Counted from the first letter of the stretch, positions 39,859-48,577 are shown. The stretch is DNA of 64,000 nt from Nevskia sp. (GCA_023229645.1 JALNYU010000014.1:1-64000), one strand, 5' to 3'. Numbers and translations are program-made. The notes: generated by a model not told the origin, from the letters alone.

Positions 39859-40048
39859 CTATGCAGAATGCTATTTCTTGGATTTATGCCAAGCGCGCGC
39901 CGCTCAATCCCCGCGAATAGGCGTCTGTCGGTTTCCACTTCGGAAATGGCACATTGCAATTGAATATTCCATTAGATCGCAATCGGAGCTGAGAATTTAA
40001 GAATTTCAGTCTCCTGTAATTCGGTCGGGTCATAATGGGAGACGTAGC

Positions 40049-40954
40049 ATGTGGAAGGGACGCGCTAAAGTTATCATGGCGTTACTGATGTGGAACGTCG
40101 TTTGCAGCTCGGCATCCGCGACCGAGAACGGCCTTATGACCTATCCCAACGGTGTCAATACCGTGCTAAACGGCGTGCTACCGAAGCCGGGAGATACGCG
40201 TTTCTATAATTACAGCCAGTACTACATTGCCAATACGTTCGTGGGCGATGACGGTGCCAGCTTGATTCCAGATTTTAAAGTGAGCGTTTTCGCCGAGGCC
40301 CCGCGCATTGTTCATACGTGGGGTAAGGGCTTGGGCCCGTTTAGCTTGGCCTCCGGCATTATCGTTCCGGTACTCCATGTTTCGCTCGATGTCGCGGGGA
40401 CTAACAGTAAGAAGACGGGGCTGGGCGATATTATTCTGCAGCCGTTGTTTATCGGTTACTCGAATTCCAAGCACACGTTTTTTGCTTTTGCGGTAACCGA
40501 TGTCGGCGTGCCGACGGGCGCTTATTCAAGAAATAGAGCTGCGAACACCGGGGTTAACTATTATTCATTTTGGCCAAACGTCGACTTAACTTGGTTTCCA
40601 ACCCGGAATTGGGAGGCGAGCGTCAGCGCGCTGGCGGAATTTCACACGAAAAATGCGGCTACCGATTACCAGTCCGGCGCCGTTGCCGAGGTCGACTATC
40701 ACGTTGGCTATTCGATACGGCACGACTTACAGCTCGGTGTGCAAGGCTATTTCATTCGTCAATTTTCCGACGATAAAGTTGGCGGCGCAAAATTCTTTAA
40801 CGGCTTCCGCGGCCGCGCGAATGCGGTTGGCCCGCAGTTACGCTATGACTTAAAGCCTGGCGTTGGGTTCGTCTTGAAATTCCAAAAAGAATTCCAAGTT
40901 GAGAATCGTGCCCGCGGCCAAAAAATATGGATTCAATTCAGCGCCCCGTTGTGA
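40049..40954 (+). CDS. Outer-membrane beta-barrel protein, phenol-degradation MetA/SphA-like
   Basis: 301 residues with a signal peptide (about 1-24, ending SSASA). The rest is alternating beta strands typical of a barrel, with GLGPFSLASGIIVPVL, GLGDIILQPLFIGY, DVGVPTGAY and a final strand IWIQFSAPL ending in a hydrophobic residue. This layout matches the Phenol_MetA_deg family (PF13557), whose members are putative channels for hydrophobic compounds. The substrate is unknown. A palindromic site upstream suggests regulated expression. It converges on the CTQ operon. Confidence 0.75.
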   Translation: MWKGRAKVIMALLMWNVVCSSASATENGLMTYPNGVNTVLNGVLPKPGDTRFYNYSQYYIANTFVGDDGASLIPDFKVSVFAEAPRIVHTWGKGLGPFSLASGIIVPVLHVSLDVAGTNSKKTGLGDIILQPLFIGYSNSKHTFFAFAVTDVGVPTGAYSRNRAANTGVNYYSFWPNVDLTWFPTRNWEASVSALAEFHTKNAATDYQSGAVAEVDYHVGYSIRHDLQLGVQGYFIRQFSDDKVGGAKFFNGFRGRANAVGPQLRYDLKPGVGFVLKFQKEFQVENRARGQKIWIQFSAPL

Positions 40955-40962
40955 CATCGAAG

Positions 40963-42480
40963 CTAGCGATGCGATAACGCGCTTGCTGTCGTGACAGCGG
41001 GCTGCAACGACTCGGATCCGGATAGCAGCACACCCTTATTTAATAACCAACCGGCGATGCGCGCAGCAGTGCGTGCCGGCATCCGATGCGACCATTGGCT
41101 TAATAATGTCGACAACGACATCTGCTCGACCAGCGCATGGAGTAGCGACAATAGATCGTAGCCTTCGACAAACGCCAGCGGCCGTTCCAAATTCGGGTGT
41201 TGCAGGGCGGCGCGCAGTTGTACACGGTCGTCGACGACGCAAGGAAGCTCGATCCAAGTGCTAGCTTGCGAAAGGAAGACCGGTGCGAGCAGCGCATGCG
41301 CCAATGTGTCTGCCCGTATCGCCGTTGCCGACGGCGGTCGGTCCGTCTGCATCTGCAAGAGCCGACGGGCAGCGCCGAGCGTGCGCGCCGTTGCCGAAGG
41401 TGTTTGAACCGGGAATGGCTGTGCGCGGGCTTGCCAAAACGGCGAGTCGGCGGCAGGCCAAGCCTGGGCGTAGTAGCGCTCGGTCCAAAAACAGTGCCGT
41501 GCTGCGGTATCGATCAACGTTTGCTGAAAATAGGTTTGTGCCAGCGGCGCGCTTGCGTTATCGGTAAACGCGGTATGGATTGCGGTCGCGGCCTGCAATG
41601 AGAAGCGCATCGCTTTTTCAACGCCGCTCGACGACAGCGGATCGAGCGCAAACGCGGCGTCGCCAAGACGCAGTACGCCATCCTGCCAGGCGTGTTCTGA
41701 GATGGATGGCGTTGCGGCACAGGCGCGTAGCTCAGTAGCGGCAACGGCATCGGCGCACTGTACGAATAAATGGCTGCGCGCGAGCGCCGCTTTCAGCCAA
41801 ATTGGAGGCTGGCTCGGCGCGTGGCGGCGCGGTGTCGCAGGATCGCAAAACGCCATAACACGGTAGCGGCCATTGGGCAGCGGCGCGCCCCAAAGCCAGC
41901 CATCGGCAAGTGCTTCAACACGGGTTTCAGCCGGCATACTGGTCGCTTCAAACTCGCACCACAAAGCCAGCAGCGGCGGCGCCGTCGCAATACGATTTTG
42001 GGCCCCCGCCGACCTGCCGCGCGCATCCAATACCAGGCGGACGCGAAACGTTTGGTGCTGGCCCCCGTGTTCGACGTTGACGCGCATACCTTCGCCGTCG
42101 CGTGCCATTGCGCGCACCGTCGCGGACAGCAGGCAGCGCGCACCGCGGTCGGCGGCGCGGCTGAGCAGTGCGGCATCGAATTGCGCGCGTGCGATCATCG
42201 TGCCGCTCGCGCTGTCGTTTGCCGGGCGCTGCTCAGCAGTACGACTGGACCAGATCAGCCGCGTCGGCAGTGCGCGGTGGTGCGGCACGGCGTCTAGCAA
42301 ATCGGATACGACGAGGAAGTCCAATATGTTGGCGACGCCGCCGGTGATGGCCTCGCCGAGGTTGCCCGGTGGCGTCGTTTGGCGCTCGACGATGATCACG
42401 CGGTAGCCGAGCTGCAACAGACGCAGTGCTGCGCAAAGCCCGGCCGGGCCAGCGCCGATGACCAGGACATCAGCGTCCAT
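40963..42480 (-). CDS. LodB/QhpG-like FAD-dependent monooxygenase (Trp-modifying)
   Basis: 505 residues from ATG 42480, the last gene of the minus-strand operon. The FAD fold begins at once (VLVIGAGPAGLCAALRLL, 5-22), GDAAFALDPLSSSGVEKAM is the second FAD motif, and DGWLWGAPLPNGRY resembles the GWxW block of Trp halogenases. This is the family of LodB and QhpG, which hydroxylate the enzyme-bound tryptophan during CTQ formation. The frame stays open to 42858, but that stretch overlaps the radical SAM gene. The start lies 11 bases after that gene. The substrate is inferred to be the 269-residue CTQ protein. Confidence 0.8.
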   Translation of the reverse strand: MDADVLVIGAGPAGLCAALRLLQLGYRVIIVERQTTPPGNLGEAITGGVANILDFLVVSDLLDAVPHHRALPTRLIWSSRTAEQRPANDSASGTMIARAQFDAALLSRAADRGARCLLSATVRAMARDGEGMRVNVEHGGQHQTFRVRLVLDARGRSAGAQNRIATAPPLLALWCEFEATSMPAETRVEALADGWLWGAPLPNGRYRVMAFCDPATPRRHAPSQPPIWLKAALARSHLFVQCADAVAATELRACAATPSISEHAWQDGVLRLGDAAFALDPLSSSGVEKAMRFSLQAATAIHTAFTDNASAPLAQTYFQQTLIDTAARHCFWTERYYAQAWPAADSPFWQARAQPFPVQTPSATARTLGAARRLLQMQTDRPPSATAIRADTLAHALLAPVFLSQASTWIELPCVVDDRVQLRAALQHPNLERPLAFVEGYDLLSLLHALVEQMSLSTLLSQWSHRMPARTAARIAGWLLNKGVLLSGSESLQPAVTTASALSHR

Positions 42481-42491
42481 TTGGATCGACG

Positions 42492-43910
42492 CTAAGCGGG
42501 CGGAGCAGCGGGCGACGCGATGGGCGCCGCACCGGCGAACCAGTCGGGTGCGAACTGCGCGAGCCGGCCATGCGCTTGTATCGTGTAATGCAGCCAGCCT
42601 CGGATGTAATCGCAAGCCGAGCGGCCGCGTGCCAATACTTCGTGGTGACAGCCGCCGCCGCAAAGATAACGGGCCCAGCACTGCGAGCACGGGGACTGCT
42701 GGTGCACGTGACGTGCGCCGAGCCATGCGGCTTGTTTCTCGCGATCGATGCCGGTGGTCAGCGTGCCGAACTGGCCGGCTTCGTCTCCGACGAAGCGATG
42801 GCAGGCAGATAGGTCGCCATCGGCGGAGACGCCAAAATAGCCCGCCCCGGCGCCGCACGGGTAAGGGCGGTGCGTGCCGCGGTGCAGTTCACGCATCGCG
42901 TTGACCATGTTCAGAAACGGGTAGCGCCGCCCGCGCAACACGTGCTGCTCGAACGACAGGCCGCAGGCGATCATGCCTTCGAGCATTTCTGTAAGGCCAG
43001 CGCCATCGAGTTCGGATTGATTGTTCGACGCTCGCAGCAACGGCGAGAAGCCGACGCTGTGGAAGCCCATATCGACAAACAAATCCAGCGTTTCCGGTAA
43101 TTCGATATTGCTCGGCGTCACCGTGACGCGGGCCGATACCTGCATCTTTTGCTGCCGCGCGAGCAGCGGCGCAACCCGTTCGACGATGCGAGCGTAGGAA
43201 CCGCGGCCGTTCTTGAACGGCCGTAGGCGGTCGTGATTTTCAGCGTCGCCATCGAGGCTAACGGTGATTGCAAAGCCGTGGCGCTCAAAGAACTCGGCAT
43301 CATCAGCCGTTAACAGCGTGCCGTTGGTCGTCATCGAAAAGCCGATGCCGACACCGCGCTGCGCGGCTCGGTCGGCCGCGTAGTCGGTGGCTTGTTGCAA
43401 CACTTTACGATTGACCAACGGCTCGCCACCGAGGAACGCTAGATTGACACGTCCGCCCGGCTCGGCTTCGCGCAAGAGCAGATCAATCGCCGCACGCGCG
43501 GTGTCGAGCGTCATGCTTTTAGCGGCGCCGCCGAAGCCACCTTGCTGCGCATAGCAATAGCCGCAGCCGAGATTACATTTCTGTGCGATCGCCAACGACA
43601 ACGCGTGCGCCGGCATCGGCTGCAGCGGCTGGTCGTCAATCGCCGCCGGTGCTTCTAGGCCGCTGGTTGCGATCAATCGCGTCAGGCTGTTTTCGTCGCC
43701 AGCCGCGAGTACCGCTTCAAACTCAGCGGCAAGGGCAGGCGGCAGGCTGAACAGCCGCGTGCCGTTGACGATCAACAGCTGGGTGTCGGGCGCGCCGTCG
43801 ATCAGATGCGCTTGCGGGCTGCGTGGGCTGGACGTAGCGGCAACGCGCCGCGCCAGCGGCGCAGCCAGCGCGGCGATCGTGTCCGGCGCCTGCACTGGCG
43901 TTGCACTCAT
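42492..43910 (-). CDS. Radical SAM/SPASM peptide maturase
   Basis: 472 residues. The SAM cluster motif CNLGCGYCY has Cys112, Cys116 and Cys119; MTTNGTLL and VSLDGDAENHDRLRP are radical SAM core blocks. The SPASM region holds YPCGAGAGYFGVSADGDLSA, then CHRF, CSQCWARYLCGGGCHHE and SACDYIRGW, supplying ligands for two auxiliary clusters. The layout is that of QhpD, which forms thioether crosslinks in quinohemoprotein amine dehydrogenase, and of anaerobic sulfatase maturases. The N-terminal 100 residues look like a substrate- or RRE-like domain. The start overlaps the upstream stop (ATGA). Confidence 0.9.
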   Translation of the reverse strand: MSATPVQAPDTIAALAAPLARRVAATSSPRSPQAHLIDGAPDTQLLIVNGTRLFSLPPALAAEFEAVLAAGDENSLTRLIATSGLEAPAAIDDQPLQPMPAHALSLAIAQKCNLGCGYCYAQQGGFGGAAKSMTLDTARAAIDLLLREAEPGGRVNLAFLGGEPLVNRKVLQQATDYAADRAAQRGVGIGFSMTTNGTLLTADDAEFFERHGFAITVSLDGDAENHDRLRPFKNGRGSYARIVERVAPLLARQQKMQVSARVTVTPSNIELPETLDLFVDMGFHSVGFSPLLRASNNQSELDGAGLTEMLEGMIACGLSFEQHVLRGRRYPFLNMVNAMRELHRGTHRPYPCGAGAGYFGVSADGDLSACHRFVGDEAGQFGTLTTGIDREKQAAWLGARHVHQQSPCSQCWARYLCGGGCHHEVLARGRSACDYIRGWLHYTIQAHGRLAQFAPDWFAGAAPIASPAAPPA

Positions 43911-44716
43911 GACACGTCGGCGTCTTTGCCACCGATGATAAAGCTCAGCGCACCTTGCCAGTCTTTGAATAAATCATCGTAAGAATACAGGCGGCTATCG
44001 GTGCGGTTATCGGGAATGTAGGTGCCGGTACGTTTCTTTGCCATCCACATATCGCCGTGACTCAAGCCATCCGCTGCGGGTTCAACGTTGACATAATCCG
44101 GCCGGCTCGCGGCCCAGTAATAACAGGCACATTCGCGGTAGTCGTTTTGCCACGGCGCGCACAGGCCTTGTGTCAGCTCGCCGGGTTGGAGCAAATCGCG
44201 CGCGAGCGCTGCCGAATCGCCATCAAAGAAATGGCGTACCGTCAACCGCACCGTGATCGTCGGCACGTCGCTGGCGATAACTTCGGTGATTGCCGGCTTC
44301 GCCACACTGAACTTGCACTCCACTTCCTGGCCTTGCTTGTCCATGATGCGCGCCAGGGAATTAGACCATTCCATAAACGACACCGCATTCGGGTTTGCAA
44401 CACTGGCCAAGGTGCCGCTGCCACCGCCTGGAAACACGGGGCCGGTGGTCAGCACCATGGTGTCGAAGCCATCGACGCTCAGTAGGCGGCGATGCACCAG
44501 ATCGGCGTATTGCGCATCTTCGGCTTCAACGACGTAGTTATTGTTTTCAACCAGCACGATGCCGACGAACGTACGGCGCCAGAGATTGCGAAAATCGAAC
44601 TCCAAGCCGGGAAAGCAGTTTGAGATTGCCGTACGCGGCAGCACCGATATTGGGTTGCCGAGGCCGCGATAGTGCAGCTGCGCCGTGAGATTATTGGGCT
44701 TGAGTGTGTCGGTCAT
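43907..44716 (-). CDS. CTQ-bearing C-terminal half of a LodA/GoxA-like oxidase
   Basis: 269 residues from ATG 44716, with GGAG eight bases upstream and a four-base overlap with the preceding gene. It parallels the C-terminal region of LodA-like oxidases: NCFPGLEFDFR with Cys34 (LodA family CxGGxxxPGIExxW) and LQPGELTQGLCAPWQNDY with Trp189, followed by WAASRPDYV (family PWQADF...WWPAQRPDD). Cys34 and Trp189 are the predicted CTQ pair, 155 residues apart. Two further cysteines (CAC, 196-198) could be extra crosslink targets. It is a separate protein here rather than part of one chain. Confidence 0.75.
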   Translation of the reverse strand: MTDTLKPNNLTAQLHYRGLGNPISVLPRTAISNCFPGLEFDFRNLWRRTFVGIVLVENNNYVVEAEDAQYADLVHRRLLSVDGFDTMVLTTGPVFPGGGSGTLASVANPNAVSFMEWSNSLARIMDKQGQEVECKFSVAKPAITEVIASDVPTITVRLTVRHFFDGDSAALARDLLQPGELTQGLCAPWQNDYRECACYYWAASRPDYVNVEPAADGLSHGDMWMAKKRTGTYIPDNRTDSRLYSYDDLFKDWQGALSFIIGGKDADVS

Positions 44717-46155
44717 TGGGCGTGCTCCGAAGCGCCGGATGCGGCGCGGCTGGCAGGTGCAGCGAACATGGCTTGGCTTGCAGCTTTGATCACGAGATCG
44801 ATTTGGCGCCGCGTCAGCGTTAGATCGCGGCCATCGGCTCCGCGCATCAGCGCCGGCATTTTGCGGCGGGTGGCGTCGGAAAGGTCGCCGATTTCTTCGG
44901 GTCGCCGCAGTGCGTCTTGGAACCACGGTGCACCACCCGCGGCAAGTGCTGCGAATACCCGTTCGTGCAGCGCTCGTAACGCCAGATTATCGACGAGCGA
45001 TGTCGCCGCGATCGGGCCGTAATAGCGCTCGAAGTCGTTGGTATCTTGCCGCACCATCGTGCTGGCAACGTTCTGCCGGCCGTTAATGGCGTTGCCGTTC
45101 ATCACTGCGGTGTTCATCAGCCGCACCGTTTCCAGCGCCCGGCGTACCAACTCCATCGCGTCGTCGATCGTCACCGTTGCGGCATCGACGTTGGTGCCGT
45201 ACAGAATTTGCTCCAGTTCATCCGATACCACGCGTATCGGCAGTGTGTCTGGCGCGAACGCTGGCGGTCCGGCGCCGATATGGCTTTGTGCGGTCAGCGC
45301 GGCGCCGACTTTTCGCTGCAGCGTTATGCGCACATAGCCGTCGCATTCGTCGTCGAGATAGCCCCAGCTGACGCGGTCATTGCCGTCGTCGTAGCCGGCA
45401 AAAATTTGCGCGGGATTGGTCGGCGTTTCCGACGGATTAGCCACCGTCGGTCCGCTGTTTTCGCGGTAGTTGTACCAGGGGCCTTTATCTTTATCGTAAA
45501 GCACGAGTGCATCGTCATCGATAATTGGATCGACTTCAGTGGTGGTCGGGCTCGTGTGGCGGACGCGTGCGGCGCCGTAAACATTGCCAGCAGCGGGTGT
45601 GAAGCGCAGGCGAATTTCCGGATAGGCCGCTGTTGGCTTGATGAATTGCACCCAGCCGAGCGGCAGCGTCCGGCCGGCGAGAAAATTGTGGCAAGCGCCG
45701 AGCAGCGGTACGCGCGTGTTGTTGTCGTGCGCGATGTCGACTGCGGCGACGATTTTATCGTCCGCTTGCTGCGTGCGACGGAAGAGTTTGATATTGCCGA
45801 CTTCAACGTGCCAGCTGAGATCAGCAACGCTCAGTCCGTCCTGTGCCAGCAGCGAAGTCGTCAGCGGCTGCAACGTGTCTGGCGCTTCTGAGGTGATGGC
45901 AAACACTTCCAGAAACGGTGCGACCGGGCGGATTTTCCCGTCTTCTTCCTTAAAACGGATGCGCGCCGGCGTGACTACTTCGACGATTTCGCCAGTCGTA
46001 GGGTCGATGTTTGGCGTCGGCTGCGGCACGATGCGGCGGTAGTCGAGCGGCTTTGACGGCGAGATTTCGAGATCGAAGGCTTCTAGCGGCTCGCTGGCCG
46101 CGCCGAGGCGGCCGATCGCCAACGGCGGCAGAATTCGGAGTTCTTGTATGGGCAT
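44713..46155 (-). CDS. LodA-like N-terminal half
   Basis: 480 residues. It begins IQELRILPPLAIGRLGAASEP, the opening strand of LodA/GoxA proteins (PPIGIARVGNS-like), continues with RIRFKEEDGKIRPVAPFLEVF and WHVEVGNIKLF, and ends with LTLTRRQIDLV, the segment that in single-chain relatives comes just before the CTQ cysteine. Together with the 269-residue next product, the total (749) is close to LodA (about 726). AAGGAG precedes ATG 46155. It has no signal peptide. No catalytic residue can be assigned in this half alone. Confidence 0.72.
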   Translation of the reverse strand: MPIQELRILPPLAIGRLGAASEPLEAFDLEISPSKPLDYRRIVPQPTPNIDPTTGEIVEVVTPARIRFKEEDGKIRPVAPFLEVFAITSEAPDTLQPLTTSLLAQDGLSVADLSWHVEVGNIKLFRRTQQADDKIVAAVDIAHDNNTRVPLLGACHNFLAGRTLPLGWVQFIKPTAAYPEIRLRFTPAAGNVYGAARVRHTSPTTTEVDPIIDDDALVLYDKDKGPWYNYRENSGPTVANPSETPTNPAQIFAGYDDGNDRVSWGYLDDECDGYVRITLQRKVGAALTAQSHIGAGPPAFAPDTLPIRVVSDELEQILYGTNVDAATVTIDDAMELVRRALETVRLMNTAVMNGNAINGRQNVASTMVRQDTNDFERYYGPIAATSLVDNLALRALHERVFAALAAGGAPWFQDALRRPEEIGDLSDATRRKMPALMRGADGRDLTLTRRQIDLVIKAASQAMFAAPASRAASGASEHAQ

Positions 46156-46165
46156 GTCGGGCTCC

Positions 46166-47602
46166 TTAGGTCAGCGCCAGATTGATCTGGCTGCTGATAA
46201 TCCGGGTGGCGGTATCGACCATTTGCTGATCGGCCTCTTGCATCGCCGCGAGATACGGCCGGCGCGAGTCGGGCACGATTTTACGAAGCGCATCGATTAA
46301 ATCGCTGGCCGCACTGAGCAAATCTAGATGTACACGCCAGCGATTAGCTTCGCCGATCGGGCTATTCATCGTATACGGCATTTGGAACGGCGGGCCGGCG
46401 GTAATGCCGGGGTTCAGGTCCCCGGCCGAAAGCGGCAGCTGCATTAAGATTTCCGATAGCGCACGTAGGTTGTACATCTCGCCGAAGGTGCCGTTGATCA
46501 AGGCGCCGCGTGGGGTGAACGTACCGGCCGCGGTGAGTCCGCCATAGAGCAGAAATGTATGGCTGAGATAGGTCAGCAACATGCGATAGCGAACGTTCTG
46601 CAACTGCGCCCAAAGCCGCGCCTCGGGGTGGGTAATCGGGCTGGCCGTACCCGCAATGCGCAGGTTTTCGGACGGGTCCATGTCCGGATCAAGCGAGACA
46701 TACGGATTGGTCGCAACCGAACGTGATGGCGCCCAACCTTCACCCGCCAGCGCGGTCATTTCGGTGTAGATCCGCAGAAAGCGTTGGAAGTGGGATGGAT
46801 TGCTAGGGTCGTCTGTCGATGTCCCTTCACCTTGTTCGGCGATCTGCTGCAGCGCGCTGACGGCATCGTCGCGTGAAGCCAGCGCGACGACCAATACGTC
46901 CGGCGTTGCCGGCATCGCCGCGCGGCTGCTATTGCCGCGCTTGCCGCCCTGGTAGCCGCGACCCCATTCATCCCAACTCGCTTGGTAAGGGTAGGTGTCG
47001 GCCTGGAATACTTCGTCAGGCAGATAGTCCGGGTTCTGTACTAGCGGAATCAGAAGCTCGAAAAGCTCCGAGACGCGGTGCGGCGAGGGTGTGGCTGAGG
47101 CAACGCGCGCGCGAACTTCGTCGGCAATCGGGCCGGTCCAGTTTTCTGGTGATTCGGCGTAAACGTACTTTGCCAGCGAGTCCAGCGTCAGCGCTTCGAG
47201 CGTGAACGGGAACGGATAGAACGGCACATCCCACGGATAATCTTCACGGTTCAGATTCAGCGGCGCGCCGATCAAGCGCAGCACGTTCTGCACCGAGATC
47301 AAATGCCCCATCTCTTCCTTGGCGATGCCAAGGATGATTTCTTGCCAGCCGCGTACGGTATCGCGGTGCTGGGCCGGCACCTGCGGCCCGCCGAGCGAAT
47401 AGGCTGCATATAAATACTGCACCATCAAGCCGTGTTCGATTTCAGCATCGACATCAAGCAAGTAGCTCACGTAATCGCGCGGCGAGAACTCCTTTTCATA
47501 CGGTGCGCCGTCTTTTCCGTCTTCGCTTTTAAACAGCAGTGCGCGCGAGCGCTTCAATGCCGTTCCAAGCGCGCCGAGATGGCGCCGCTGTGAAGTACGC
47601 AT
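46166..47602 (-). CDS. Ferritin-like diiron protein (VioB-type ferritin-like domain)
   Basis: 478 residues from ATG 47602, which follows a near-perfect AGGAGGAG; an upstream ATG at 47659 lacks one. The ferritin-like bundle has VDAEIEHGLMVQYLYAAYS (Glu56, Tyr63) and GIAKEEMGHLISVQNVLRLIG (Glu96/Glu97, His100), consistent with a carboxylate diiron site, and resembles the ferritin-like domain (PF12902) of VioB/RebD iminophenyl-pyruvate dimer synthases. A C-terminal helical part includes RYRMLLTYLSHTFLLYG. It is the first gene of the operon. A role in coupling imine products or protecting against peroxide is inference. Confidence 0.75.
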   Translation of the reverse strand: MRTSQRRHLGALGTALKRSRALLFKSEDGKDGAPYEKEFSPRDYVSYLLDVDAEIEHGLMVQYLYAAYSLGGPQVPAQHRDTVRGWQEIILGIAKEEMGHLISVQNVLRLIGAPLNLNREDYPWDVPFYPFPFTLEALTLDSLAKYVYAESPENWTGPIADEVRARVASATPSPHRVSELFELLIPLVQNPDYLPDEVFQADTYPYQASWDEWGRGYQGGKRGNSSRAAMPATPDVLVVALASRDDAVSALQQIAEQGEGTSTDDPSNPSHFQRFLRIYTEMTALAGEGWAPSRSVATNPYVSLDPDMDPSENLRIAGTASPITHPEARLWAQLQNVRYRMLLTYLSHTFLLYGGLTAAGTFTPRGALINGTFGEMYNLRALSEILMQLPLSAGDLNPGITAGPPFQMPYTMNSPIGEANRWRVHLDLLSAASDLIDALRKIVPDSRRPYLAAMQEADQQMVDTATRIISSQINLALT

Positions 47603-48159
47603 AACTCCTCCTGTGACCTGTGCAGAAGCGGGCGGTGTGCCCGGAATGCCGCCGCTCATGGCGCCGGCTAATTTTTATTCAGGCGCTGCTGCCAGATGAC
47701 CGCAGCAAGCATTGCAGCCGTGGATATGCCGTTGGCAGCGCCGATCCAAAATTTCGGCAACAAGCACAGCGAAGTCGCAGCGCAACCGCAGCGCTAAACC
47801 TTAAGGGCAGGGAAAACCAAAATGGCTGCGATCGCGCATTGCGCGACTCTGTTCTGGCGTCCCTGCCGGCGAGTTTCAAACGCGATCTTCGTCGGCTTTT
47901 GAAATCTGGAGCGCCGTCAGCATCCGTGATTGCTGCGCCTTGCACAACGCCGACTATCGGCCCCGATATACCGGACATCATCAGCCGGCGCTCATATTTC
48001 ATTGTCAACGTTAAGTAAAAACAGCAACCTAAGTTAGGCCGCTCCCGTAGAACCAACGGCTGGCGCCAATTTCTTCATTCGGCATTGACGAAACGTTCAC
48101 GTAGCGCGGCTCACAAATTACCGGCGCGTCATCGCTGCAGTGAAAAAGTAATTTCCGCT

Positions 48160-48190
48160 ACGCGTTGGGTAAAAGGTTTGCCCAACGCGT
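48160..48190. other. Inverted repeat ACGCGTTGGG / CCCAACGCGT
   Basis: Ten-base perfect arms at 48160-48169 and 48181-48190 with an 11-base spacer. No T-tract follows. It is either an operator or an RNA hairpin in the divergent control region. Confidence 0.45.
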
Positions 48191-48245
48191 TCACGGTGGA
48201 AAATCGTGGGAGTGTGAGTGCTCAACAAGACAAAAAATAATAAAA

Positions 48246-48325
48246 TTCACGCGAATCAATAATAAAATCAAATTGCTTTGTTATTGGCTGGACCATTTTT
48301 CCCTTCTTAGAAGTGCAACGCTCTG
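48246..48325 (-). repeat. Dispersed palindromic repeat, unit 4 (inverted copy)
   Basis: Read on the minus strand, 48250-48287 matches 2449-2487 at nearly every base of the linker (CAATAACAAAGCAATTTGAT, then TTATTATTGATTC). The flank beyond (48288-48325) has GCACTTCTAAGAAGG then AAATGG, like unit 1. The terminal arm is degenerate (GGTCCAGCCAATAA). It lies about 250 bases upstream of the M4 gene. Confidence 0.72.
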
Positions 48326-48459
48326 TTTGGCGCCGCGCTTTTATGCAAGCTAACAATGGTTGGATTAACAAATAACGCGTGACGTCTATTCCAATGTTTC
48401 CATTGCACCGTGGAAAACGTGCGTTACTTCACGAATGTATTGATAACTGTATTGACTTT

Positions 48460-48465
48460 TATAAT
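48460..48465 (+). promoter_or_regulatory. Candidate -10 element for the M4 protease gene
   Basis: A perfect TATAAT within TTTTATAATTCTC, 112 bases before the start codon. A TTGATA at 48440-48445 is only 14 bases away, too close for an ideal -35, so the promoter is probable but not certain. Confidence 0.45.
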
Positions 48466-48577
48466 TCTCAGGATCATTACTTATCCGCCTTTTTGATCGC
48501 CGTATAGAAGGGTATCTAGATTTGAATATACAGTCGTTCAAACTGGCTTAATCCATCATGAGTTGGGAGTTAATGCC

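Larger units (their letters stand above)
47603..48577. promoter_or_regulatory. Long non-coding gap between the CTQ operon and the M4 protease
   Basis: 975 bases, clearly more AT-rich from about 48000 on than the rest of the window. It should contain the divergent promoters of both operons. Visible items are a 10-base-arm hairpin (48160-48190), a copy of the dispersed repeat (48246-48325) and a perfect TATAAT (48460-48465). Open frames at 47679-48056 (minus) and 47620-48018 (plus) overlap each other and have no family features or ribosome sites, so I do not call them genes. Confidence 0.5.

Noticed and set aside
42481..42858. Longer N-terminus of the LodB-like flavoprotein
   Set aside because: Arg-rich translation of the overlapping radical SAM gene; the FAD fold begins at ATG 42480.
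47679..48056. 125-residue minus-strand ORF just upstream of the ferritin-like gene, considered as a possible precursor peptide for the radical SAM enzyme
   Set aside because: No ribosome site, Arg/Ser-rich composition typical of chance frames, overlaps an equally long plus-strand ORF, and no recognisable leader-core pattern.
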